From CAZFPA01 sp964520975 (GTDB taxonomy: Bacteria; Bacillota; Negativicutes; Selenomonadales; Selenomonadaceae): a stretch of 11,891 nt of DNA. Made by a program: the position numbers and the translations under genes. Below are positions 1-7,066 of the stretch, piece after piece; within the stretch, counting starts at the first letter, position 1; each line of letters begins with the position of its first letter. The stretch spans positions 1-11,891 of the forward strand of contig CAZFPA010000054.1 of the NCBI GenBank assembly GCA_964520975.1, read 5' to 3'. The notes under the pieces are model-generated. The model saw only the letters and a list, made by a program, of their open reading frames with translations. It ran no database searches and had not been told where the DNA came from.

Positions 1-1
1 C

Positions 2-349
2 ATGACGTTTGATTATTCCAAGAACACGAATAATAATGATAAGTACAACAGCGATGCTTCCCGTGGCTATAATATCCAGGCGAACTACAAAGGCGCTGTA
101 GCGGCTAACAAGGGTTCCTTCGGAATCTACGCTGCATACCGTAACCTTGGTAAGCTGGCTGGCATTGCTTCCACGTATGATGGACTCAATGAAGGCTATA
201 AGGGCTGGGAACTTGGCACGCAGTATGCCTTCTCCCAGAATATCCTCGGTACTCTGAAGTATTTCCAGGGCACAAAGATGGCTCCTACGGATGCTGGTAC
301 TGATCATGATTACAGCAAGATCTTTGGTCAGGTTGAGTTCTTCTTCTGA
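2..349 (+). CDS. Porin-like outer-membrane beta-barrel protein, C-terminal part
   Basis: This is the last 115 residues of a protein that begins before the window; the Met at position 2 is probably internal. The sequence shows alternating polar and aromatic segments typical of transmembrane beta strands, for example GSFGIYAAYRNLG and LGTLKYFQGTK, separated by Asn/Asp/Gly-rich turns. It ends in a strand with terminal aromatic residues (GQVEFFF), the usual recognition signal for outer-membrane barrel assembly. In Negativicutes the abundant porins carry N-terminal SLH domains that tether the outer membrane to the cell wall, followed by such a barrel. The SLH part, if present, is outside the window. 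Codon choice leans to ggt, gct, aag and ttc, unlike the GC-rich neighbours, which fits a strongly expressed protein. The barrel class is fairly secure; the exact family is not. Confidence 0.75.
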   Translation: MTFDYSKNTNNNDKYNSDASRGYNIQANYKGAVAANKGSFGIYAAYRNLGKLAGIASTYDGLNEGYKGWELGTQYAFSQNILGTLKYFQGTKMAPTDAGTDHDYSKIFGQVEFFF

Positions 350-367
350 TCTTAAAGCAACAATTAG

Positions 368-395
368 GAGCTCCTGCTTTGCAGGAGCTCTTTTT
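368..395 (+). terminator. Intrinsic terminator after the porin gene
   Basis: A perfect 10-bp stem (GAGCTCCTGC at 368-377, GCAGGAGCTC at 381-390) with a TTT loop is followed directly by five T. It starts 19 nt after the stop codon of the porin-like gene and insulates ychF from it. Confidence 0.93.
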
Positions 396-417
396 GTATG
401 CTTTTTTTCGGGTGGAC

Positions 418-446
418 TTGCAAAAAGCCGGCCTATCTTCTACAAT
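418..446 (+). promoter_or_regulatory. Sigma-70-type promoter of ychF
   Basis: TTGCAA at 418-423 and TACAAT at 441-446 are separated by an optimal 17 bp. The site lies just after the porin terminator and about 40 nt before the ychF start, so ychF appears to have its own housekeeping promoter. Confidence 0.75.
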
Positions 447-485
447 AAAGAGTAGCGAATAAGACTATGATAAGGTGGAATAGAA

Positions 486-1592
486 TTGAGTAATTTAGAG
501 GTTGGTATCGTAGGGCTCCCGAATGTGGGCAAGAGTACGTTGTTTAACGCCATTACAAAGGCGGGCGCGGAGGCGGCAAACTATCCGTTCTGCACCATTG
601 AGCCGAATGTGGGCGTTGTGGATGTTCCGGATCAGCGGCTGCAGGTGCTGCATGAGATGTACGCGTCGAAAAAGACCACGCCGGCGTCCGTGCGCTTTGT
701 GGATATCGCGGGCCTCGTGAAGGGCGCGGCGCAGGGTGAGGGGCTTGGCAACAAGTTCCTGGAGCATATCCGCCAGGTGGACGCGGTCGCGCATGTCGTG
801 CGCTGCTTCCAGGATTCGAACATCACGCATGTCGAGGGCTCGATTGATCCGCTTCGTGATATCGATATCATTACGACGGAGCTCTGCCTCGCTGACCTTG
901 AGGTGCTCGAAAAGCGCGTCATGAAGCTCGCGAAGATTGCCAAGAGCGGCGACAAGACGGCTCGCGTTGAGGATGCGTTGCTGCGCCGGATCAAGGAGGT
1001 CCTTGAGCAGGGCCAGACCGCGCGTTCCATGGAGCTCACGGAGGATGAGCTGGAGCTCATCAAGGAAATGAATCTGCTCACGCTCAAGCCGACGCTCTTC
1101 GTGGCCAATGTGGCCGAGGATGAGGTTGCGACGGCGGAGACGGAGAATCCGTTTGTGCAGAAGGTGAAGGAATACGCGGCGAAGGAAGGCGCGGAGGTCG
1201 TTGTGATTTCGGCCAAGGTGGAATCCGAGATTGCTGAGCTCGATGGCGATGACGCCAAGCTGTTCCTGGAGGAGCTCGGTCTTACGGAATCCGGTCTCGA
1301 CAAGCTCATCAAGGGCGCGTTCGAGCTGCTTGGTCTCCTGACTTTCCTGACGGCCGGCCCGGATGAATGCCGTGCCTGGACCATCGTGCGCGGCACGACA
1401 GCGCCGAAGGCCGCTGGCAAGATCCATTCCGATATCGAGCGTGGCTTTATCCGCGCGGAGATCGTGAACTTTGATGACCTTGTAGCCGCCGGCAGCACTG
1501 CCGCCGCGCGCGAAAAGGGACAGGTACGCCTTGAGGGCAAGGACTATGTCATGCAGGACGGCGATGTGACGTACTTCCGCTTCAACGTCTGA
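486..1592 (+). CDS. ychF: YchF/OLA1-family ribosome-associated ATPase
   Basis: Cytoplasmic P-loop NTPase of the Obg-related YchF family, which binds ribosomes and hydrolyses ATP rather than GTP; bacterial members are linked to translation and oxidative-stress responses. At 368 residues it is close to the usual length (about 363-366). Visible motifs: P-loop GLPNVGKS at residues 10-17, Walker B/G3 region DIAGLVKGAAQGEGLGNKF from 73, and NVAE at 208-211, which replaces the NKxD guanine-specificity motif and explains ATP preference. A helical coiled-coil region spans about 130-200, and a C-terminal TGS domain about 284-368 ends in DGDVTYFRFNV. The start is a TTG at 486, preceded by AAGGTGG around 472-478; the sequence SNLEVGIVGLPNVGKS fits the family N-terminus, and no ATG lies nearby. 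The gene is monocistronic, with its own promoter and terminator. Confidence 0.97.
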   Translation: MSNLEVGIVGLPNVGKSTLFNAITKAGAEAANYPFCTIEPNVGVVDVPDQRLQVLHEMYASKKTTPASVRFVDIAGLVKGAAQGEGLGNKFLEHIRQVDAVAHVVRCFQDSNITHVEGSIDPLRDIDIITTELCLADLEVLEKRVMKLAKIAKSGDKTARVEDALLRRIKEVLEQGQTARSMELTEDELELIKEMNLLTLKPTLFVANVAEDEVATAETENPFVQKVKEYAAKEGAEVVVISAKVESEIAELDGDDAKLFLEELGLTESGLDKLIKGAFELLGLLTFLTAGPDECRAWTIVRGTTAPKAAGKIHSDIERGFIRAEIVNFDDLVAAGSTAAAREKGQVRLEGKDYVMQDGDVTYFRFNV

Positions 1593-1608
1593 TACACATA
1601 GAATCGGC

Positions 1609-1637
1609 AAAAAGTAACCCGCAGGGGTTGCTTTTTT
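1609..1637 (+). terminator. Intrinsic terminator after ychF
   Basis: The arms AAAAAGTAACCC (1609-1620) and GGGTTGCTTTTT (1625-1636) pair over 12 bp with one G-U wobble around a GCAG loop, ending in a six-T run. It starts 16 nt after the ychF stop and ends 19 nt before the MFS start codon, so any MFS promoter must be weak, inside ychF, or replaced by readthrough. Confidence 0.85.
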
Positions 1638-1656
1638 GTCTATAGGGGATAAAACT

Positions 1657-3000
1657 ATGACCGATGAAAAGAAGATATTTATCGCGGTGCTCATCACGTC
1701 GTTCATGGGACCGTTCATGGGCAGCTCCATCAATATTGCGATTCCGACGATGGCGGCGGAATTTGCGGTGCCGGCGCAGGAGCTCAGCTGGGTTGTCACG
1801 GCCTATCTGCTGGGTTCCGTGGCCCTGCTGGTGCCGTTCGGCCGGCTCGCGGACATCGTGGGGCGGCGGCACCTCTATGCCATCGGCACGATAGCGGTCG
1901 CACTCATGACCTTTCTGGCCGGGCTCATGCAGTCGGTGCCTTCCCTGGTGTTTTTCCGTCTGCTGCAGGGCCTTGCACTGGCAACAATCTTCAGTACGGG
2001 CATGGCAATGCTCGTGGCCTCGCATGCGCCGAAGGAGCGCGGACGCGTGATCGGCTATTCTGCGGCAGCCACCTATATCGGCCTGTCGCTCGGGCCGATT
2101 CTGGGCGGCCTCATCACGCAGTATCTGGGCTGGCGGCTCATCTTCTTCCTGTCCGCTGCGGCCAATATCGTGAGTGCGCTCGTGGCCCTGCGCGTAAAGG
2201 GCGAATGGTACGGCGAGCGCAATGGCGGCATGGATTACCTGGGCTGTGTGCTCTACAGCGCCGCGAGCACGATGATCCTCTATGGGCTCTCGGCCTATGC
2301 GAGCCATCCCGTGATGCGCTATGTGTTCTTTGGCGGTCTGCTGCTGCTGGCGGCCTTTGTGTACGAGCAGCTGCGCGCGAAGGCACCGCTCATCGATATA
2401 TCGCTATTCCGCAGCACCATTTTTGCAATGTCGAATCTCGCGGCGCTGCTGAACTACAGCGCGACCTTTGCCATCAGCTTCCTGCTGTCTCTGTACCTGC
2501 AGCTCATCCGGGGCTTTGATGCCTCGACGGCCGGTCTCTTCATGCTGCTGCAGCCGATGATGATGGCGCTGCTGTCGCCGCTGGCCGGGACGCTGTCCGA
2601 CAAGCATGAGCCGCGCCTCGTGGCTTCGGCAGGCATGGCGATAACAGCGATCGGCATCTTTGGTTTTTCGTTTCTCGATACGCAGATGCCAATGGTCCTG
2701 GTGGGCGGCATCTTTCTTTTTATCGGCACGGGCTTTGCGTTTTTCTCCTCGCCGAACAGCAACGCGATCATGGGGGCGGTCGAGCCGCGTTTTTATGGCG
2801 TAGCCTCGTCCATGCTGTCCGTCATGCGCATTTCGGGGCAGGCCATCAGCATGTCCGTGGTGACGCTGCTGCTGGCGGTCTATACCGCTTCGACAGTCGC
2901 CGCCTCGGCCTCACCGGCGTATCTGTCCGACCTGCTGCAGGCCATCCAGCTTATTTTCCGCATCCTGGCGGTTACCTGCGTCTTCGGCGTAGCCGCCTCG
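1657..3000 (+). CDS. MFS drug-type efflux transporter, DHA2 (14-TM) family, cut at 3' end by gap
   Basis: Inner-membrane proton-coupled exporter of the EmrB/QacA (DHA2) type. The 448 visible residues are almost wholly hydrophobic helices. MFS motif A is seen as FGRLADIVGRRH (residues 61-72, loop 2-3). The exporter-specific motif C is in helix 5 as YIGLSLGPILGG (140-151), followed by QYLGWRLIFFL. Helices continue to the last visible residues (AVTCVFGVAAS). The start chosen is ATG 1657, behind AGGGGAT at 1643-1649; an in-frame TTG at 1636 lies inside the ychF terminator and is unlikely. DHA2 proteins run about 460-500 residues, so only a short tail is probably lost in the N run. No EmrA-type adaptor gene is adjacent. 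The substrate cannot be read from sequence. Confidence 0.9.
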
Positions 3001-3100
3001 NNNNNNNNNNNNNNNNNNNNNNNNNNNNNNNNNNNNNNNNNNNNNNNNNNNNNNNNNNNNNNNNNNNNNNNNNNNNNNNNNNNNNNNNNNNNNNNNNNNN
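3001..3100. other. Assembly gap (100 N)
   Basis: Exactly 100 unknown bases, the conventional placeholder for a scaffold join of unknown length. It falls where the MFS gene (+) and the amidase gene (-) converge, so it hides both stop codons and any terminator between them. The true distance, and any gene inside it, is unknown. Confidence 0.97.
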
Positions 3101-3885
3101 TCCAGCTGATAGAGCTCCGGCCGGCGGTCGGTGAATACATCGATGGATTCACGGATCTGGCTGCGGATGGCGATCTTCAGGTTGGCCTGCAGGATCGCCT
3201 CGCCCTCCTCGCTTGTTGCGAGGATTTCACCCCAGGGGTCGATGATCTGGGAGTGGCCGCCCAGGTGCATGGCGTCGTCAAGCTCGCCGGTACCGTTCGC
3301 GGCTGCGATGAAGATCTCGTTCTCGATAGCACGGGCGCGCAGCAGCGTATTCCAGTGCATGATGCGGGCCGCGGGCCAGGCCGCCGGGACAAAGAGAACG
3401 GCGATGTCCTGCAGGGCCAGGGTGCGTGCGGCTTCCGGGAAGCGGATATCATAGCAGATCAGCGTCGCGCATTTGATGCCGTCGATGGTGTAGGTGACGA
3501 GCTTGTCCCCCGGCGTGAAATCGTATTTCTCACCCGCCGGCGCGAACAGATGCGTTTTTTCGTAGCTCGCGACGAGCTGGCCGCTGCGGTTGAATACATA
3601 GCTTGTATTCAGCACGTTATCGTTGATGCGTGCGGCGACGGAGCCGCCGATGATATTGACCTGATATTTCGCGGCCAGCTCCGAAAGCACCTTGCGGATG
3701 CGTTCACCATTCGGGTCCGCATGCTCGCTGATCGGATGCGGGTAGCAGCCGACATCCCAAAGCTCGGGCAGCAGGACGGCGTCCGGCCGCTGGTCCATCG
3801 CCGAGGCCATCATGTGGCGCAGGGTGTCGAGATTCGTGTGAAAATCCTCCAATTTGATTGGCATTTGCAGGATTGCTGTTTTCAT
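3101..3885 (-). CDS. Carbon-nitrogen hydrolase (nitrilase superfamily), omega-amidase-like, cut at 3' end by gap
   Basis: Cytoplasmic thiol amidase of the nitrilase superfamily. The catalytic triad is visible: Glu41 in LLPELWD, Lys110 in SYEKTHLF, and Cys144 in TLICYDIRFPE. Further family signatures are the LRARAIEN segment (182-189) and HSQIIDPWGE (211-220). The ICYDIRFPE surroundings resemble the YafV/NIT2/MtnU group, whose members hydrolyse alpha-ketoglutaramate or ketomethylthiobutyramide and so complete glutamine transamination or methionine salvage. That substrate assignment is inference; no methionine-salvage gene is in the window. The start is ATG at 3885, preceded by GAGGTG five bases upstream on the minus strand. 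The 261 visible residues end at RRPELYQL, close to the usual C-terminus (about 260-275 residues), so little coding sequence is missing. A leader hairpin precedes the gene. Confidence 0.9.
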
Positions 3886-3905
3886 TTGAGCACCTCGTAT
3901 TTCTG

Positions 3906-3934
3906 CAGGGTGTATCGCCAGAGGGCGATCCCTG
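3906..3934 (-). promoter_or_regulatory. Inverted repeat in the leader of the amidase gene
   Basis: CAGGG-(3 nt)-ATCGCC-AGAG-GGCGAT-CCCTG forms an 11-bp interrupted stem with a 4-nt loop, 20 bp upstream of the amidase start. It has no T-run. It could be an mRNA leader hairpin or a dimeric repressor operator; sequence alone does not decide. Confidence 0.45.
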
Positions 3935-3966
3935 GTATTTTGTACGGAAAAATCCGGCAAAAAGAC

Positions 3967-3995
3967 TGTACAACCTGAGACCTTTTCGCTAGAAT
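3967..3995 (+). promoter_or_regulatory. Candidate promoter of the DUF951 gene
   Basis: TAGAAT at 3990-3995 is a good -10 box; TGTACA at 3967-3972 gives a weak -35 at a 17-bp spacing. It lies 40 nt before the DUF951 start. Confidence 0.5.
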
Positions 3996-4035
3996 AGAAG
4001 TAATATATGGAAGCATCAGGAAGCGGGGAATATAA

Positions 4036-4239
4036 ATGGATAGAATCCAGTATGATGTAGGCGATGTGGTGAAGATGAAGAAAAAGCATCCCTGTGGCAG
4101 CGATCAATGGGAGATCCTGCGCACGGGCATGGATTTCGGCATCAAGTGCCAGGGCTGCGGCCGTTTCGTCATGCTGCCCCGGCCGAAGTTCGAGAAAATG
4201 GTCAAGGCCGTTGTGGAACAACATAAAGCCGATGAATGA
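4036..4239 (+). CDS. DUF951 small protein with a Cys cluster
   Basis: A 67-residue protein of the DUF951 family, recognised from DVGDVVKMKKKHPCGSDQWE followed by RTGMDFGIKCQGCG and VMLPRPKFEK. Three cysteines (C20, C38, C41) with His18 could form an HxC/CxxC zinc site; metal binding is inference. The predicted fold is a small, mostly beta, basic domain, and the family has no established function that I know of. ATG 4036 is preceded by AGCGGGGA at 4022-4029. In streptococci, as I recall, a DUF951 gene lies directly upstream of ychF near dnaN; here ychF is about 2.4 kb upstream with the MFS and amidase genes between. The gene is transcribed alone, divergently from the amidase. Confidence 0.9.
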   Translation: MDRIQYDVGDVVKMKKKHPCGSDQWEILRTGMDFGIKCQGCGRFVMLPRPKFEKMVKAVVEQHKADE

Positions 4240-4262
4240 CGCCTGCCTACAGCAATTATTAT

Positions 4263-4288
4263 AGCATGAATCCCGGGGATTGTATGCT
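4263..4288 (+). terminator. Weak hairpin after the DUF951 gene, possible terminator
   Basis: AGCAT-AATCC-CGG-GGATT-ATGCT forms two 5-bp stems with a small internal loop, 24 nt after the DUF951 stop codon. The bases that follow (GCTTTGTATTATT) are T-rich but not a clean U tract, so termination would be inefficient. Confidence 0.35.
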
Positions 4289-4362
4289 GCTTTGTATTAT
4301 TCAGGCTAATAAAAGAATTATTTAAATTAATTGAAAAGTAAGCGGAGAGGATTTTGATATAG

Positions 4363-5691
4363 ATGGCGATGGGACGGGTTCTGAGGAGCTCCTGGCAGCG
4401 GGGCCGCAGGTTTACGCTGCGGGTATTTGGCGCTGCAATGCTGATTTCGCTGGCAATCGTCGGTTTGCAGGTGCATTGGCAGGTGCAGGCCGAGCACAGC
4501 CGCATGGAGCTCATAGCTGATGAATATATGAACTACAGCCAGCTCATGCTGGCGGATATCGAGCAGAATGCCCAGTACGCAGGGGCGCTCGTGGTACGCC
4601 AGAACGGGCAGGTGGGCGATTTTTCTGAGGCGGCCCGGAACATTGTACAGAATGACACAGCGGTTCAGCGGGCCGCGCTCGCGCCGCAGGGCATTCTGCA
4701 GCCGGGCTATCCGCTCAATGACGCGGATAGCGGCCGCCGCATTCTCGAGGACGCGTCCTGGGGCGCGGCGGCGCGCTGGAGCCGGGACAACGGCCGTATG
4801 GTCATCGTTTCGGGGGGCGATTCGTCGCTGCGTACAGCGCTTTGGCCGGTCTATCTGAATCAGGCCGGTGGCCGCACTTTCTGGGGATTTGTTGTGCTGG
4901 AGTTCCTGCCGCAGGATTTCATGCAGCAGGCCGGGCGGGAAAATGAGTCCTCCCATCCGGCCGCCTACGAGGTTTCGTGCGCGGAGCCCTGGCAGGGCAG
5001 CGAGCAGCTGCTGGTGCGTTCATCGGAGGCATTGCTTGCTTCCCCGGTGGAGCGCAATGCGGTTGGCGGCTCGAACCGTCTGCATCTGAAGCTTTCACCG
5101 ATTGGCTCCTGGATTGATTTCGTGCTGGTCGGCGAGCTTTTATTCCTGAGTCTCTTTGTGAGCAGCATGATCGCCGGTGTGGCGCTGCTCTTTTATGAGC
5201 TGCATCAGGAAAAGCGTGAGTTTGCGCAGCAGGCCTTTACGGACGAGCTCACCGGCCTTTGGAACCGGCGGCGTTTTACGATGCTGCTGAAGGAGGCCTG
5301 CCGGGCAAAGGAGCCGTTTTTGCTCTGCTATATTGATATTGACCATTTCAAGGCCGTGAACGATACCTATGGGCATGATATCGGGGACCTGCTGCTGCAG
5401 GCAGCGGGCAAGCGGCTCACGGAGTCGCTGGGGCCGGAGGATATGCTGTTCCGCATCGGCGGCGACGAATTCGTGGCCTTTCTCGATGATCCGGGCAGTG
5501 ATGAGGAGCGGCAGCGCCGCATGGCGGTTTTTCAGGAGAAGATGAAAAAACCGTTTAAGTTGGATGGAATAATTCTCGATATGAATATCAGTACAGGATA
5601 TGTGCTGTATCCCCGTGATGCGGGGGACAGCGAGACCTTGCTGCGCATGGCGGACCAGCGGATGTATGAACAGAAGCAGCGTCGGCGCTGA
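4363..5691 (+). CDS. Membrane diguanylate cyclase with CHASE-like periplasmic sensor (first copy)
   Basis: Predicted to make cyclic di-GMP from two GTP in response to a periplasmic signal. Topology in 442 residues: short basic cytoplasmic N-terminus, TM helix about 18-38, periplasmic sensor about 39-248, TM helix about 252-279, GGDEF domain about 290-442. The sensor holds ALWPVY and FWGFVVLEFLPQ (159-184), resembling the end of CHASE domains, but is short and degenerate. The GGDEF domain looks active: metal-binding Asp325 in YIDIDHFK, substrate loop NDTYGHDIGD (333-342), and the signature RIGGDEF (GGDEF at 366-370). The inhibitory I-site RxxD is replaced by GPED (357-360), so product feedback at this site is probably lost. 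ATG 4363 lies 12 nt after GGAGAGG, a long spacing, but an in-frame TAG just upstream excludes an earlier start. First gene of a three-gene operon. Confidence 0.92.
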   Translation: MAMGRVLRSSWQRGRRFTLRVFGAAMLISLAIVGLQVHWQVQAEHSRMELIADEYMNYSQLMLADIEQNAQYAGALVVRQNGQVGDFSEAARNIVQNDTAVQRAALAPQGILQPGYPLNDADSGRRILEDASWGAAARWSRDNGRMVIVSGGDSSLRTALWPVYLNQAGGRTFWGFVVLEFLPQDFMQQAGRENESSHPAAYEVSCAEPWQGSEQLLVRSSEALLASPVERNAVGGSNRLHLKLSPIGSWIDFVLVGELLFLSLFVSSMIAGVALLFYELHQEKREFAQQAFTDELTGLWNRRRFTMLLKEACRAKEPFLLCYIDIDHFKAVNDTYGHDIGDLLLQAAGKRLTESLGPEDMLFRIGGDEFVAFLDDPGSDEERQRRMAVFQEKMKKPFKLDGIILDMNISTGYVLYPRDAGDSETLLRMADQRMYEQKQRRR

Positions 5692-5696
5692 AGGTG

Positions 5697-5716
5697 CAGG
5701 CAGAGTCTCCTGTCTG
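5697..5716 (+). other. Intercistronic hairpin between the two cyclase genes
   Basis: CAGGCAG (5697-5703) and CTGTCTG (5710-5716) form a 7-bp stem with one G-U wobble and a 6-nt loop, between the first stop codon and the second ribosome binding site. No T-run follows, so it is not a terminator; it might affect mRNA processing or translation of the second cyclase. Confidence 0.35.
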
Positions 5717-5730
5717 AGGGAGTGTTTGAG

Positions 5731-7065
5731 ATGAAGCGTTTTGTAAATAAATGGCAGTTGGCGCTGCTGGTGTTCGTGGTTTCAGCCGCCAGCATTTTTG
5801 TGATATTTTCCGCGCTGGAGCGGGTGGAGTATGACCGCAGCCGGTCGCGCGTGCAGCAGTTTGCGCAGACCTATGCCGGGCATATCCGGGCCTCGTCTGC
5901 CTATATGATGCAGAAAACGCAGATCATCAGTGATATGGTGCGGCAGAATCCGCAGGATACGAGCTGGTTTGGCCGCGTGGCCGCGGAGCTCTGTGCGAAC
6001 GATCCGGCTGCGGCAGGCATGCAGCTCGTGCCGGCCAATGGCAGCAGTGGAATGTACCCCGCGGGGACGAATTTCCTCGCGAACAAGCAGCTCGCAGAGG
6101 TGTTCCGGAAGGGCCGGGAGGATACCGCGAAAAACGGGGAACCTTCTCTCTACGGGCCGATTCGCCTGGCTGACGGCCGCAATGTGATGCTGGGCATTGC
6201 GCCTGTGCTCATTTATGATGAAGGCACCAAGGGATTCCGCAACTGGGGTTCCAGTGTGATCCTGCTCCGGGTTCCGGAGGTCATGAGCACAATCGCAATG
6301 GAGCAGCTCGCGGACAAGGGCTACGCGTACCGTGTGCGCAACCTTGACGGAGCGGGCCAGGAGGATTCCCTGATTGCCGAGTCGGGCTCGGTGGGGGATA
6401 ATCCGGTCATCGCAATCGCCCGCGTGCCGAATGGCCGCTGGACCATTGAGATCGCGCCGATTGGCGGCTGGGTCAATGTGCGCCGGGTCGCGGTCGAGGG
6501 GGCGGCGTCTGTTCTGCTGGCCGCTTTGCTGGCGGGACTCATGTTCTTTTTCCTGCGCCTGCACGATCAGCGTGAGATCATGCGCGTCGAAATGGCGACA
6601 GACCCGCTCACGCAGCTCAGCAATCGCCGGACGCTCATGGAAATCCTGCAGCAGTACTGCCGCCGCATCGATGACCATTTTCTTGTGTGCTATATGGATC
6701 TCAATGGTTTCAAGAAGGTCAACGATACCTATGGGCATGATATCGGCGACGAGCTGATCCGGGCGGTCGCGCAGCGTGTGAAGGCCTGCCTGAAGCCGGA
6801 GGATTGTCTGTTCCGGCTCGGCGGGGATGAATTCGTGGCGATCCTGAATGATGAGGATGGCAATGGCTGGAATGAGCGGATCCAGCAAATGGAGGATGAA
6901 CTCCGGCGGGTATTTACGTTCGGGGAGGTTCGGCTGCATATCTCGGTCAGTGTGGGCTGTGCGCTGTTCCCTCAGAATTCCCGCGATCCAATGGGGCTGC
7001 TGAAGGTAGCCGATGAGCGCATGTACAAGCGCAAAGAAAATTTTTTAGCGATGGGAGAGGTGTAA
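5731..7065 (+). CDS. Membrane diguanylate cyclase with CHASE-like periplasmic sensor (second copy)
   Basis: Predicted inner-membrane cyclic di-GMP synthase of 444 residues. TM helix about 9-28, periplasmic sensor about 29-255, TM helix about 257-276, GGDEF domain about 286-440. The sensor contains SLYGPIRLADG and IAPVL followed by FRNWGSSVILLRVPE (139-183), the pattern of a CHASE domain, which binds small ligands outside the membrane. Catalytic features: Asp323 in YMDLNGFK, NDTYGHDIGD (331-340), and RLGGDEF (GGDEF at 364-368). The I-site position reads KPED (355-358), so its arginine is lysine. The start is ATG 5731, 8 nt after AGGGAG; an in-frame GTG at 5722 overlaps that binding site and is rejected. 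It resembles the gene before it in layout and shares an identical 26-bp run (5359-5384 and 6721-6746), pointing to tandem duplication and divergence. Confidence 0.92.
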   Translation: MKRFVNKWQLALLVFVVSAASIFVIFSALERVEYDRSRSRVQQFAQTYAGHIRASSAYMMQKTQIISDMVRQNPQDTSWFGRVAAELCANDPAAAGMQLVPANGSSGMYPAGTNFLANKQLAEVFRKGREDTAKNGEPSLYGPIRLADGRNVMLGIAPVLIYDEGTKGFRNWGSSVILLRVPEVMSTIAMEQLADKGYAYRVRNLDGAGQEDSLIAESGSVGDNPVIAIARVPNGRWTIEIAPIGGWVNVRRVAVEGAASVLLAALLAGLMFFFLRLHDQREIMRVEMATDPLTQLSNRRTLMEILQQYCRRIDDHFLVCYMDLNGFKKVNDTYGHDIGDELIRAVAQRVKACLKPEDCLFRLGGDEFVAILNDEDGNGWNERIQQMEDELRRVFTFGEVRLHISVSVGCALFPQNSRDPMGLLKVADERMYKRKENFLAMGEV

Positions 7066-7066
7066 T

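Noticed and set aside
495..1799. Long minus-strand open frame antisense to ychF
   Set aside because: It is a by-product of GC-rich codon bias. Its translation is Arg/His/Leu-rich with no family motif, while ychF on the plus strand is unambiguous.
3935..3972. Minus-strand promoter for the amidase gene
   Set aside because: TACAAA-like hexamers are present but no acceptable -35 lies at 16-18 bp, so I do not call a site although a promoter must exist in this region or beyond it.
1636..3978. A single 780-codon plus-strand reading frame
   Set aside because: It runs through the 100 N, then reads the antisense of the amidase gene. The MFS coding sequence is real only up to 3000, and the start at 1636 lies in the ychF terminator.
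5782..6939. Minus-strand open frame of 385 codons opposite the second cyclase
   Set aside because: The translation is low-complexity His/Arg/Ala-rich with no domain, and it covers a well-supported GGDEF gene.
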